Shown piece by piece: positions 31,267 through 40,226 of a stretch of 64,000 bases of DNA; within the stretch, counting starts at the first letter, position 1, and each line of letters opens with the position of its first letter. A program made the position numbers and the translations under genes. A model generated the notes under the pieces. The model did not search any database. It saw only the letters and a list, made by a program, of their open reading frames with translations, and was not told the origin of the DNA. This DNA comes from DATAXI01 sp963756185 (lineage in GTDB: Bacteria > Verrucomicrobiota > Verrucomicrobiia > Chthoniobacterales > Chthoniobacteraceae). The DNA is taken from positions 1-64,000 of the forward strand of contig CAVWMS010000012.1 of NCBI GenBank assembly GCA_963756185.1, given 5' to 3'.

Positions 31267-32039
31267 TGACCCAGACACTGGAATCTTCCAAGCCTTCCCC
31301 GCCCGGCGACACCTCCGGGCGGATTCTCCAGACGGAGAAACTCGTCAAGATTTACGGCGGACGCGCCGTGGTCAACGGCGTGGATATCGGCCTCAAGCGC
31401 GGTGAAATCGTCGGTTTGCTCGGCCCGAACGGCGCCGGCAAGACCACCAGCTTCTACATGATCGTCGGCCTCGTGCGGCCGAACGGCGGCAAGGTCATCT
31501 TCGAGGGCAACGACGTGACCGATTACCCCATGTTCAGGCGCGCCCGCATGGGCATGGGCTACCTGCCGCAGGAGGAATCGATTTTTCGCAAGCTGACCGT
31601 CGAGCAGAACCTCCTGGCCATCCTCGAGACGCTCAAGATGACCAAAAAGGAGCGCAAGGCCCGCTGCGATGAGCTTCTCACCCAATTCGGCATCGAGCAC
31701 GTGGCCCGCCAGCAGGCGCTGACTCTCTCCGGCGGCGAGAAACGCCGCCTGACCATCGCCCGCTCGCTGGTTACCAAGCCGAGCATGCTGATGCTCGACG
31801 AGCCCTTCAGCGGGGTCGATCCCATCGCCGTCTACGACGTGCAGCAGATCATCGCCAACCTGCGCGACTCCGGCCTCGCCATCCTCATTACCGATCACAA
31901 CGTCCGCGAGACGCTGTCGATCGTGGATCGCGCCTACCTCATTTTCGAGGGCCGCGTCGAGAGCCAGGGAACCAAAGACTTTCTGATCAACGATCCAATC
32001 AGCAGACAGCTTTACCTTGGGGAACGCTTCAAAATGTAA
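31266..32039 (+). CDS. lptB: LPS export ABC transporter ATP-binding protein
   Basis: ATPase of the LptB2FG complex. Walker A GPNGAGKTT, Q-loop LPQEESIF, signature LSGGEKRR, Walker B MLMLDEPFSGVD, H-loop ITDHNVRE. 257 aa; the usual LptB core is about 241, the excess being a Ser/Pro-rich N-terminal segment of about 20 residues. ATG 31266 overlaps the lptA stop. Confidence 0.95.
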   Translation: MTQTLESSKPSPPGDTSGRILQTEKLVKIYGGRAVVNGVDIGLKRGEIVGLLGPNGAGKTTSFYMIVGLVRPNGGKVIFEGNDVTDYPMFRRARMGMGYLPQEESIFRKLTVEQNLLAILETLKMTKKERKARCDELLTQFGIEHVARQQALTLSGGEKRRLTIARSLVTKPSMLMLDEPFSGVDPIAVYDVQQIIANLRDSGLAILITDHNVRETLSIVDRAYLIFEGRVESQGTKDFLINDPISRQLYLGERFKM

Positions 32040-32051
32040 TCCGGAGGAACC

Positions 32052-32635
32052 ATGCAAGTCGCAAACGCAAACCCGAAATCAAAGTCACGGGCCGCCACGT
32101 GGCCGTCACCGATCCCATTGTGGATTACGCCCGCAAGAAAGTCGAAAGTCTCCACCTCGACTATCCCCGAATCATCGATGCCCAGGTGATCCTCGACGTC
32201 GAGAAGTACCGGCACATCGCCGAAGTGGTTCTCCATTGCAGCAACCACATCACCATCGACGCCAGCGCGGAGACCAGCGACCTGTACGCGTCCATTGACG
32301 AGGCGATGGGCAAGATCGCCCAGCAGATGCGCAAGCATAAGACCAAGATCATGCGCCAGCACCGCCCGCGCCGCACCGAGGTGCGCCACATCGAGGAGCG
32401 CATCATTGCCGACGAAATTGACGACGCCGAATACGACAACGGCTCGGAACCCCTGGTGGTCCGCACCGAGAAATACCCGGTCAAGCCGATGTTCGTGGAC
32501 GAGGCCGTCCTGCAATTGCAGATGAATACCGCCCAGCAATTCGTCGTTTTCCTCAACGCCAAGTCCGAGAAGGTCAACGTCCTCTACCGCCGCAAACAGG
32601 GGAACTTCGGCGTCATCGAGCCGATGTTTTCATAG
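32052..32635 (+). CDS. hpf: Ribosome hibernation-promoting factor, long form (frameshift near start)
   Basis: N-terminal HPF/RaiA domain (VTGRHVAVTDPIVDYARKKV, EVVLHCSNHITIDASAETSDLYASIDEA) and the C-terminal dimerisation domain (VRTEKYPVKPMFVDEAVLQL, NVLYRRKQGNFGVIEP), so it is the long form that dimerises 70S ribosomes. The ATG at 32052 has an SD-like GGAGG upstream but is one base out of frame; adding one A to the AAA at about 32070 restores a continuous 194-aa protein. Twelve bases after lptB. Confidence 0.9.
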
Positions 32636-32678
32636 GCTCGCCTGGCCTCGAATGGAAGGGAGTTGCCGGTGACCCGGC

Positions 32679-32696
32679 GAACCGGATAGCCGGTTC
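32679..32696 (+). other. Short stem-loop between hpf and hprK
   Basis: GAACCGG and CCGGTTC pair perfectly over 7 bp around an ATAG loop, 44 bases after the hpf stop. There is no T-run, so it is not a standard terminator. It could attenuate or stabilise the message ahead of hprK. Confidence 0.5.
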
Positions 32697-32804
32697 AGGA
32701 CTCTACCTGTCAGTTCATGCTGGCGCCGGGGCGTTTGTGCGGCTAATTGTCATTCCACCGCCCGTGTACCGTATGAGCAAAGGACCAGCCCCGGAGGCCG
32801 CCCG

Positions 32805-33766
32805 TTGAAGGCAAAGGGCGCTTCCATCACCCCGCTCACCGTGGGCGAGTGGTACACCCGCCATTCCGAGGCTTTGCAACTGCGGCTGCTGGGCCCGGCG
32901 GTCGGCTTTGACCGGGTCATCCGCGAGCCCACCATCAATCGCCCCGGCCTGGCGCTGTCCGGCTTTTTCGCCTACTTTGCCTTTAAGCGCATCCAGGTTC
33001 TCGGCAGCGCCGAGCATTCCTACCTCAAAGCCTCACCAGGGAGGAGGTCCGCAAGCGCGCCCGGGAGCTTTTTTCCCATTCCATCCCCTGCCTGGTCATT
33101 TCCAGGGCGGCAAAACCGCCTCCCGCGCTCCTGGAGGAGGCCGGCGCGGCGGGCGTGGCCGTATTCAGGACGCCGATGATCACCATGCGTTTCATCAACG
33201 CCGCCACCATCCTGCTCGAGTCTGACTTTGCCCCCTCGATGACCGAGTACGGCAGCATGGTCGATATCCTGGGAATCGGGGTCATGATCCGGGGCTCGAG
33301 CGGCATCGGCAAGAGCGAGTGCGTCCTGGGGCTCATCGAGCGCGGCTACAGCCTGGTGAGCGACGATATGACCCGCATGCGGGCGATCGAGGGCCGGGAC
33401 CTCATCGGCACGGCCCCGGAGCTGACCCGCCACCACATGGAGGTCCGGGGCATCGGCATCATCAACGTGGCGTCGATTTTCGGCATTTCCTCGACCCGGC
33501 TCGAAAAACGCCTTGACCTGGTTGTAACATTAAAGGATTGGCAGGAGCTGGAAGAGGTGGATAGGATTGGCTTGGAACAGGAGTTCTATGAGATACTTGG
33601 AATTCTTGTTCCCCATGTGACGATCCCGGTGCGCACAGGCCGCGATCTGGCCCGCCTCATCGAAGTGGCGGCCCTGGATCAAAAGCTGAAGAGCATGGGG
33701 CAGAACAGCGCCGTGGAATTTAACGAACGCCTGCTGAGAAAAATGCAGAAACAGAGTACCGATTGA
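32805..33766 (+). CDS. hprK: HPr kinase/phosphorylase (one frameshift)
   Basis: Phosphorylates and dephosphorylates HPr on its regulatory serine. N-terminal domain (ITPLTVGEWYTRHSEALQL), P-loop GSSGIGKSE and the family signature EVRGIGIINV are clear. Start is TTG 32805, supported by GGAGG seven bases upstream. The frame shifts near 33025; making the local AAA an AAAA gives a smooth SYLKSLTREEV. About 320 aa. The stop overlaps the HPr start. Confidence 0.94.
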
Positions 33767-34074
33767 TGAGCATCCTGAGCCGCAAAACCGCATCCGCCTC
33801 CGCCCAGAAGGTGTCCAAAGAAATCACCATTCTGAACCGGCTCGGTTTGCACGCCCGCCCGTCGGCCATGTTCGTCAAGGTCTGCAATCGTCACAAATGC
33901 GACATTTGGGTCGAAAAGGATGGGGAACAGGTCAACGGGAAGAGCATCATGGGCCTCATGATGCTGGCGGCGGGCCAGGGCTCGAAGCTGCGCATCACCT
34001 GCGAAGGGCCCGATGCGGAAAGCGCCGTCCAGGAGATCGAAGAACTCATCCAGCGGCGCTTCGATGAGGATTGA
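33766..34074 (+). CDS. ptsH: Phosphocarrier protein HPr
   Basis: PTS phosphocarrier. The enzyme I site is His29 in NRLGLHARP and the HprK site is Ser60 in GKSIMGLMML, so both phosphorylation sites are intact. A 14-residue Ser/Ala/Lys N-terminal extension is unusual. 102 aa. ATG overlaps the hprK stop (TGATG), which couples kinase and substrate. Confidence 0.95.
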   Translation: MSILSRKTASASAQKVSKEITILNRLGLHARPSAMFVKVCNRHKCDIWVEKDGEQVNGKSIMGLMMLAAGQGSKLRITCEGPDAESAVQEIEELIQRRFDED

Positions 34075-34158
34075 GCGGCCATTTAACTCTCCCCTTGCAA
34101 GGCGCCCGCGCAGCCGCGTTGCGCCGTTAAAACCCTCCCCTCCACCCGCCGGTGACCC

Positions 34159-35928
34159 ATGAGCGAACCGGCAGATGGTTCCGAAAAACGCTACCACGGA
34201 GTCGGGGTCTCCCCCGGCATCGCCCGGGGCACCGTGTTCGTTTACCGGACCGATGACGACGAGGAGCCGCCCGTGCGGCGCATTCCCGAGTCGGAAATCC
34301 CCGCGGAGATCGCCCGGTTCGAAGCGGCGCTGATCAAGACGCGCGCCCAGATCCTCGAGATGCAGGAACGCATCGCCGAGGCCATCGGCGCGAAGGATGC
34401 CGGCATCTTCGACGCCCACCTGCTGGTGGTCGAGGACCGCACTCTCATCGACGAGGTGCTGCGCACGCTCACGCGGGAGCGGAGCAACATCGAGCACGTA
34501 TTCCAGCAGGTCGCCAACCGGTACTCGAAAACCCTCAGCGAAATCGACGACCCCTACCTCCGCGAGCGCGCGCTGGACATCCACGACGTCGCCCGGCGCG
34601 TCCTGCACAACCTGCTGGGCAAGCAGACACGGCCGCTTTCGTCCATCGAGACCCCGCATGTCCTGGTCGCGCACAACCTGACCCCGTCCGACACCGCGCA
34701 GCTCAATCGCCAGCTCGTCCTCGGTTTCGCCACCGACGTCGGCAGCCGCACCTCGCATACGGCCATCATGGCGCGCTCGATCAACATTCCCGCCGTGGTC
34801 GGGCTGCACAACCTGAGCGAGGTCATGGAGAGCGGCCGGCATGTGCTGCTGGATGGATACAACGGCCTGCTGATCCTCAATCCCAACGATCAGACCCTCT
34901 GGGAGTACGGCGAACTCGAAATCAAGAAAACCAAGGTCGAGGAGAAGCTCACCGAGCTGCGCGAGACCACGTCGACCACCCTCGACGGGCGCCACGTGGT
35001 CCTTTCGGCAAACATCGAGCTGCCCGACGAGGTGCCCGTCGTCAAGAAGAACGGCGCCGAGGGGATCGGCCTCTATCGCACCGAGTTTTTCTACATCAAC
35101 AAGACTGAGCTGCCCAGCGAGGAGGAGCAATTCGCCGTTTACAAGCAGGTTGCCGACGAAGTGCAGCCGCACAGCGTCATCATTCGCACGCTCGACCTCG
35201 GCGGCGACAAGTTCATGAGCGCGCTCGATTTGCCCGAGGAACTCAATCCCTTCCTCGGCTGGCGCGCCATCCGCTTCTGCCTCGAGCGGCCGGAAATATT
35301 CAAGGTTCAGTTGCGCGCCATCCTGCGCGCGAGCGTCGGCGGCAACGTGCGGATGATGTACCCGATGATCTCCGGCGTGGATGAACTGCGCCGCGCCAAC
35401 GCACTGCTCGAGGAGTGCAAGGAGGAGCTGCGCGCGGAGGGCAAGCCATTCAGCGACGGGATGGAGGTCGGCGCGATGATCGAGATTCCCAGCGCCGCCG
35501 TCAGCGCCGATCTGCTCGCGCGCGAGGTGAGCTTTTTCTCGATCGGCACCAACGACCTGATCCAGTACTCGATTGCCGTCGACCGCGTGAACGAGCGCGT
35601 GGCGCATCTTTACGAGCCGACGCATCCCGCGATCATCCGCCTCATCAAGAACGTGGTCGACGCCGGGCACGCGCATAACCTCTGGGTCGGCGTCTGCGGG
35701 GAGATGGCGGGCGAAATCGTGCTGACCCCGCTGCTCATCGGCCTGGGCCTCGACGAGCTTTCCACCGGCGCGGCCCTGGTGCCGCGCGTCAAGCGCGCCG
35801 TCCAGAGCCTGGATGTCGGTTTTTGCCTCCAGCTCGTCGACGAGGTCTCGAAAATGGACAGCCCCGCCCAAATCCTCGAGCGTTGCGAGGCCGCCGCCCG
35901 CGAGCATTATCCCGAGCTGCTGACTTGA
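34159..35928 (+). CDS. ptsI: PTS enzyme I, phosphoenolpyruvate-protein phosphotransferase
   Basis: Transfers phosphate from PEP to HPr. The phospho-histidine is His200 in GSRTSHTAIMAR; the PEP-binding barrel has GIGLYRTEFFY, RTLDLGGDKF and IGTNDLIQYS. 589 aa, slightly longer than the usual 575. No EII sugar permease is in the window; with HprK this points to a regulatory PTS. Confidence 0.96.
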   Translation: MSEPADGSEKRYHGVGVSPGIARGTVFVYRTDDDEEPPVRRIPESEIPAEIARFEAALIKTRAQILEMQERIAEAIGAKDAGIFDAHLLVVEDRTLIDEVLRTLTRERSNIEHVFQQVANRYSKTLSEIDDPYLRERALDIHDVARRVLHNLLGKQTRPLSSIETPHVLVAHNLTPSDTAQLNRQLVLGFATDVGSRTSHTAIMARSINIPAVVGLHNLSEVMESGRHVLLDGYNGLLILNPNDQTLWEYGELEIKKTKVEEKLTELRETTSTTLDGRHVVLSANIELPDEVPVVKKNGAEGIGLYRTEFFYINKTELPSEEEQFAVYKQVADEVQPHSVIIRTLDLGGDKFMSALDLPEELNPFLGWRAIRFCLERPEIFKVQLRAILRASVGGNVRMMYPMISGVDELRRANALLEECKEELRAEGKPFSDGMEVGAMIEIPSAAVSADLLAREVSFFSIGTNDLIQYSIAVDRVNERVAHLYEPTHPAIIRLIKNVVDAGHAHNLWVGVCGEMAGEIVLTPLLIGLGLDELSTGAALVPRVKRAVQSLDVGFCLQLVDEVSKMDSPAQILERCEAAAREHYPELLT

Positions 35929-35988
35929 TCGCGCACGCGGTTCGCGGCGATAATTGAGTTTCACCGGCCCGCACCTGCCGCAAGTCCC

Positions 35989-36660
35989 ATGACTCAGCAT
36001 CCGCTCATCATCGCCCCATCGGTCCTCGCCAGCGATTTCCGCCGTCTTTGCGACGAGGTCTCCCGCGCGGAAGCGGCCGGCGCCGATTGGCTGCACATGG
36101 ACATCATGGATGGACATTTCGTCGATAACATCAGCTTCGGCCCCGACTTTGTCGCCGCGGCTCGCAAGTGCGCGAAGGATCCGTTCGATGTCCACCTCAT
36201 GGTGACGCGGCCGGATCATTACTTCCCGCGCTTTGTGGCGAATGCCCACAACATCACGGTCCACGTCGAGGCCGAGCACGACGTAAGCGCCACGCTCGCC
36301 GGCATCCGCGCCGTGGGATGCACCGCCGGGCTTGCCATCCGGCCCGTGACGCCGTTCGAACGCGTCGTGCCTTTTCTCGGGCAGATCGACCTGCTGCTGG
36401 TGATGACCGTCGAGCCCGGTTTTGGCGGCCAGCATTTCATGCCCGACATGCTGCCGAAAGTGGAAGCCGCGTCCCGCTTCCGCGCCGAGCATCACCTGGA
36501 TTTCCGCATCGAGGTGGACGGCGGCATCAATGCCGAGACCGCGCCGCTCACCGTCTCCCGCGGCGCCGATACGCTCGTGGCCGGCACCTCCGTCTTCCAC
36601 GCTGCGAAAATGGACGAAGCTATCACCGAACTGCGCAAGGCGGCGGAGGCGGTGATGTAG
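35989..36660 (+). CDS. rpe: Ribulose-phosphate 3-epimerase
   Basis: Interconverts ribulose-5- and xylulose-5-phosphate. Family motifs: IAPSVLASDF, WLHMDIMDGHFVDN, DVHLMV, MTVEPGFGGQ and IEVDGGIN. 223 aa, normal length. Confidence 0.96.
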   Translation: MTQHPLIIAPSVLASDFRRLCDEVSRAEAAGADWLHMDIMDGHFVDNISFGPDFVAAARKCAKDPFDVHLMVTRPDHYFPRFVANAHNITVHVEAEHDVSATLAGIRAVGCTAGLAIRPVTPFERVVPFLGQIDLLLVMTVEPGFGGQHFMPDMLPKVEAASRFRAEHHLDFRIEVDGGINAETAPLTVSRGADTLVAGTSVFHAAKMDEAITELRKAAEAVM

Positions 36661-36662
36661 AA

Positions 36663-36698
36663 TTGACATCACCCGCCCGCTGATGTAATATTTACATT
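36663..36698 (+). promoter_or_regulatory. Sigma70-type promoter with palindromic operator of the toxin-antitoxin pair
   Basis: TTGACA (36663-36668), 17 bases, TAATAT (36686-36691). The -10 box lies inside a perfect palindrome ATGTAA-TAT-TTACAT (36683-36697), which ends one base before the antitoxin ATG. Start of transcription should fall on or next to the ATG, so the message is probably leaderless. The palindrome suits repression by the antitoxin or the complex. Confidence 0.75.
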
Positions 36699-36950
36699 AT
36701 GACTCGCACGCAGATTCAGCTACCCGACGAACTCTACAAGCGCGCCAAGCGCGTCGCTGCCCAGCGCGAGATTTCCCTCGCTGAAATGACCCGTCGCGGT
36801 CTCGAACTCTTCCTTGCCCGCGTTCCGGAAAACTCGGCTTCCAAGGGCCGCTGGAGATTACCCCGAGTAGATGGCGGAGGCATCAAAGTGCCGTTGAAGA
36901 AATTGCACGAAATATCCGCGGAGGACGAGGAAATGCGCAGCTTTCGATAG
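36699..36950 (+). CDS. Ribbon-helix-helix type antitoxin
   Basis: 83 aa with an N-terminal RHH pattern (TQIQLPDELYKRAKRVAAQREISLAEMTRRGL in outline: beta strand QIQLPDELY, helix, helix) and an acidic, toxin-binding C-terminus (EISAEDEEMRSF). The stop codon overlaps the toxin start region. Most likely neutralises the PIN toxin and represses the promoter directly upstream. Confidence 0.83.
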   Translation: MTRTQIQLPDELYKRAKRVAAQREISLAEMTRRGLELFLARVPENSASKGRWRLPRVDGGGIKVPLKKLHEISAEDEEMRSFR

Positions 36951-36952
36951 TG

Positions 36953-37405
36953 ATGCTCTCTATTGACACGAACATCCTTCTGCCCGCTGTCGAAACGCGA
37001 AATCCGCGCCATCAAGTCGCCGCCGCGTTTGTTGAATCCCTCGAGGATCGTACGGACGTCGCCATTTCGGAATTTGTTCTGCTGGAATTATATATCCTGT
37101 TGAGAAATCCGGCGGTTCTGCAAAGGCCCTTCGCCTCTCCGGTTGCTGCCGGGATTTGTGAGGCCTTTCGACAGCATCCTCGCTGGCAGTTAATTGGATT
37201 TACGCCGGACAGTAGGATTCTTCACGACAGGCTCTGGAAGTATCTTCGTGAACAGAATTTCGCCAGGCGCCGCATCTTCGATTTGCGTATGGCGCTTTCG
37301 ATGCTGGAGAACGGCATTACGGAACTCGCCACGGAAAACACCAAGGACTTCGAGGGACTTGGCTTCCGGCGAGTGTGGAACCCTCTCACCCTCGCCGCAC
37401 GCTAG
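36953..37405 (+). CDS. PIN-domain ribonuclease toxin, VapC-like
   Basis: 150 aa with PIN-domain acidic residues in order: LSIDTNILL, FVLLELYILL, RRIFDLRMA and ENTKDFEGLGF. VapC toxins cut specific RNAs. A GTG one codon earlier (36950) overlaps the antitoxin stop and may be the start used for coupling. Confidence 0.85.
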   Translation: MLSIDTNILLPAVETRNPRHQVAAAFVESLEDRTDVAISEFVLLELYILLRNPAVLQRPFASPVAAGICEAFRQHPRWQLIGFTPDSRILHDRLWKYLREQNFARRRIFDLRMALSMLENGITELATENTKDFEGLGFRRVWNPLTLAAR

Positions 37406-37518
37406 ACGAATCGTCGCCAAGAAACGGATTTCGCATCCGAATCCCGCCCGCAACGCCGGTCCTCCCGGTTCGAAGCAATCCAGTTGTCTCCATTTGCGAA
37501 CTAAGCCACTTCCTTCCC

Positions 37519-38982
37519 ATGGACTTGAATTATCTTTTGCTCTGGTTTGCGGGGTCTTCCGCGGCTATATCCCTGGTCCAGTACTTCCGCGTGGGAATGT
37601 CGGGGATGACCGGACGGAAGATCGCCTGCTTCTTCGTTTTGGCGGCGGTGGGCGCCGGTGCTTTCCTGATGCCAAACGTGGGCGGCTATGTCGCCAGTGC
37701 ATTCTGGGTCATCGTGATTCTCGTGCCCTCGCTCGCCGTGCTCCGGATGAGGCGGCTGGTTGCCGCGGAGGAGTTTGCGAAGTCCGCAACGCTGGCTCGC
37801 TGGTTGAGCTGGATTACGCCATGGGACGATTGGGGCGTCGTCGCCCGCATATACACCGCGTCGAGCTTGACCCAGGCGGGCTCGATTGACGCCGCAGAGG
37901 AAATCCTGGAACGCTACCGGCATCTCAAGACACCGCAGGCCCGGACCGCCGTCGCCCAACTCTATAAGTTGCAAAAGCGGTGGGATGAATACCTCGCATG
38001 GCTGGACGAGAACGTTTCTTCACGCGAAATCGGGACAACGCCGGGCCTTTCCCTGATCAGGCTAAGGGCGTGGGGTGAGACCGGGCAACTCGACCGCCTG
38101 CTGGCCGGTTTTCAGGCCTTTGACGAGCACTATCACAGAATCCCGCACTTGCGCGACGTGGCGCGCATTTATCTTCTGACATTTTTTGGCAGGGTGGACC
38201 TGCTCACCGCATTGTTCGACGGGCCCCTGGCAAGCTACACGCCGGCGGTCCGGGAACGCTGGCTCACCACGGCCCGGGCGGCCGCGGATCGCGCCGCCGG
38301 CCCGGTTGCGGATGCCGGGCAGGAGGTGTTCACCAGGATCGAGGGGGAAATCGTCCATGAAAAACGCTACGGCGGGGCGGCTCCCTCGGCCCTGGCCCGC
38401 CCGCTCGTTACCTATGCCCTTATCGCGCTCAATGTCCTCGCATTCGGAGTGGAAACGACGCTGGGCGGTGGCACGGACGGTCAGGTTCTCACCAAGCTCG
38501 GAGCTTTGTTGCCGGCCTATTTTTCGTTCGCTCAATCCTGGCGGTTGCTTGCTGCCACGTTCCTCCACTTTGGATACCTCCATCTCACCATGAACATGCT
38601 TGCCCTTCTGATCCTCGGACCGTTTGTCGAGCGCATCCTGCGCTGGTGGCGTTACCTCGTGTGCTACCTGGGTGCGGGCATCGGTTCGATGGCGGGAGTC
38701 GTCCTGGCGAATCATTTTGGCCTTCTCCATTACGAAATGGCTGGGGTTGTCGGCGCCTCCGGCTCGATCATGGGACTGGTTGGCGCGACCGCGGCGATAT
38801 GCCTGCGGGACTCGCGAGTTCTCAAGACCCGCGCCTCCGTGGCCCGGCTTCAGCGGGCGGGTGCCATCATCCTGATTCAATTTGTCTTTGACGCGATGAC
38901 GCCGCAGGTCAGCATGACGGCGCACCTTTTGGGAGCAATGTCCGGCTTTCTGCTGGCGTTGATCCTCGGTATCGGGGCTTGA
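37519..38982 (+). CDS. Rhomboid protease with N-terminal repeat-like domain
   Basis: 488 aa. Two hydrophobic helices (5-22 and 36-78 region), then a soluble helical domain of TPR-like character (about 85-275: IYTASSLTQAGSIDAAEEIL, AVAQLYKLQKRWDEYLAWL), then the rhomboid core with SWRLLAATFLHFGYLHLTMNM, the catalytic serine in GASGS (Ser414) and histidine in TAHLLG (His469). Second rhomboid of the window. The repeat domain may recruit substrates. ATG 37519 is chosen; the upstream frame has no conserved content. Confidence 0.87.
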   Translation: MDLNYLLLWFAGSSAAISLVQYFRVGMSGMTGRKIACFFVLAAVGAGAFLMPNVGGYVASAFWVIVILVPSLAVLRMRRLVAAEEFAKSATLARWLSWITPWDDWGVVARIYTASSLTQAGSIDAAEEILERYRHLKTPQARTAVAQLYKLQKRWDEYLAWLDENVSSREIGTTPGLSLIRLRAWGETGQLDRLLAGFQAFDEHYHRIPHLRDVARIYLLTFFGRVDLLTALFDGPLASYTPAVRERWLTTARAAADRAAGPVADAGQEVFTRIEGEIVHEKRYGGAAPSALARPLVTYALIALNVLAFGVETTLGGGTDGQVLTKLGALLPAYFSFAQSWRLLAATFLHFGYLHLTMNMLALLILGPFVERILRWWRYLVCYLGAGIGSMAGVVLANHFGLLHYEMAGVVGASGSIMGLVGATAAICLRDSRVLKTRASVARLQRAGAIILIQFVFDAMTPQVSMTAHLLGAMSGFLLALILGIGA

Positions 38983-38983
38983 G

Positions 38984-40196
38984 CTACTGCGCGCTGATTT
39001 CCTGTTCGCCCTCGACGAGGCCCAGGATGCCGAGTGCTTCGCCCACCAGGAATAACGAACCGGCGATCAGGGCCGGCGTTTCGCCGCGCGGCGTCGCGGT
39101 CATTGCCTCCTCGAGCGAACCGAAGGCGCTCGCGGGCCTGTATGCCTGCGCGATTGCCACCAATTCCTCGACAGGGCCCTCGCGCGGGCTGCGGACCGGC
39201 ACGATCCTGAAGCGATCCGCGGTGGCCGACAGTTCCGCGCAAATCCCGCTGGCATCCTTGTCGCGTACAACGCCGAGGATCACCTCGGTGCGCCGCGCGC
39301 CGAATTCCTCCCGCCATGTCTGCGCCAGGCTCCGCGCCGCTTCCGGGTTATGCGCGCCGTCCAGAATGAACCCGCGCCCCGTATCCTGGAACCGGCCCGG
39401 CCAGCTCACCGAGCGCAACCCTTGCTCCCAATGCGCGGGCGCGATCCTCATCCCCGCGGCGTCGAGCGTCCGCAATGCCACCGCCGCGTTGATCCGCTGT
39501 TGCAATCCCTTCAGGCCGACCTCGAAGCCCTGCAACGGCTCGCGCATTTCGATCAAAGGCGCGCCGCGCTCCGCCGCGACTCCTGGCAATCACCGTGACC
39601 GCTTCCGGCGGCAACGCACCGATCACCACCGGCGTGCCCGGCTTGATGATGCCCGCTTTCTCCCACGCGATTTCCTCCAGCGTCGCGCCCAGGTATTGCA
39701 TGTGATCGAGTCCAATCGACGTAATCACCGCGGCCCGCGGTTGCACCACGTTCGTCGCGTCGAGCCTGCCGCCCATTCCCGTCTCGAGCGCCACCACCTC
39801 GATCCCCGCGCGCTGGAACAGCATCAGCGCCAGCCCGGTCGTGATTTCAAAAAAAGTCGGCTCCGATTCCATTCGCTCGCACACCGCGCGGATGTGAGTC
39901 AGCCCGGCCGCGATTTCCTCCTTCGCCGCCATTTCTCCGTTCATCCGGATTCGCTCGCGAAAGGTCACCAGGTGCGGCGATGTAAACAGCCCCGTCCGCA
40001 TTCCCGCCGCGCGGCAGACCGAATCGAGCATCGCGCACACCGACCCTTTTCCGTTCGTGCCCGCCACATGCAGGAATTGCGTGCCGGCGCCGCTCCATTC
40101 CAGTTCCGAAAAAAAACGCCTGACCCGATCCAGGCCGAGTTTGATCCCGCGATTCTGCGTCCCGTAAAGCCACGCAAGCGATTCGCCGTAAGTCAT
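38984..40196 (-). CDS. folC: Folylpolyglutamate synthase/dihydrofolate synthase (one frameshift)
   Basis: Mur-ligase-like enzyme adding glutamate to folates. Seen: HVAGTNGKGSVCAML (P-loop), TSPHLVTFRERI, ALETGMGGRLDATN and, after a shift near 39590, GFILDGAHNPEAARSLAQ. About 404 aa. Follows accD by 30 bp on the same strand. Confidence 0.93.
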
Positions 40197-40226
40197 GGGC
40201 GCATCAGCCGATCCCGCGACCGCTGC

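Noticed and set aside
32679..32696. Rho-independent terminator between hpf and hprK
   Set aside because: The 7-bp stem is perfect but no T-run follows, so it is listed only as a stem-loop.
33679..36672. Minus-strand open frame of 997 codons opposite ptsH, ptsI and rpe
   Set aside because: The plus strand encodes three unmistakable enzymes here; the antisense frame is a by-product of codon bias, with low-complexity His/Asp/Gly-rich text.
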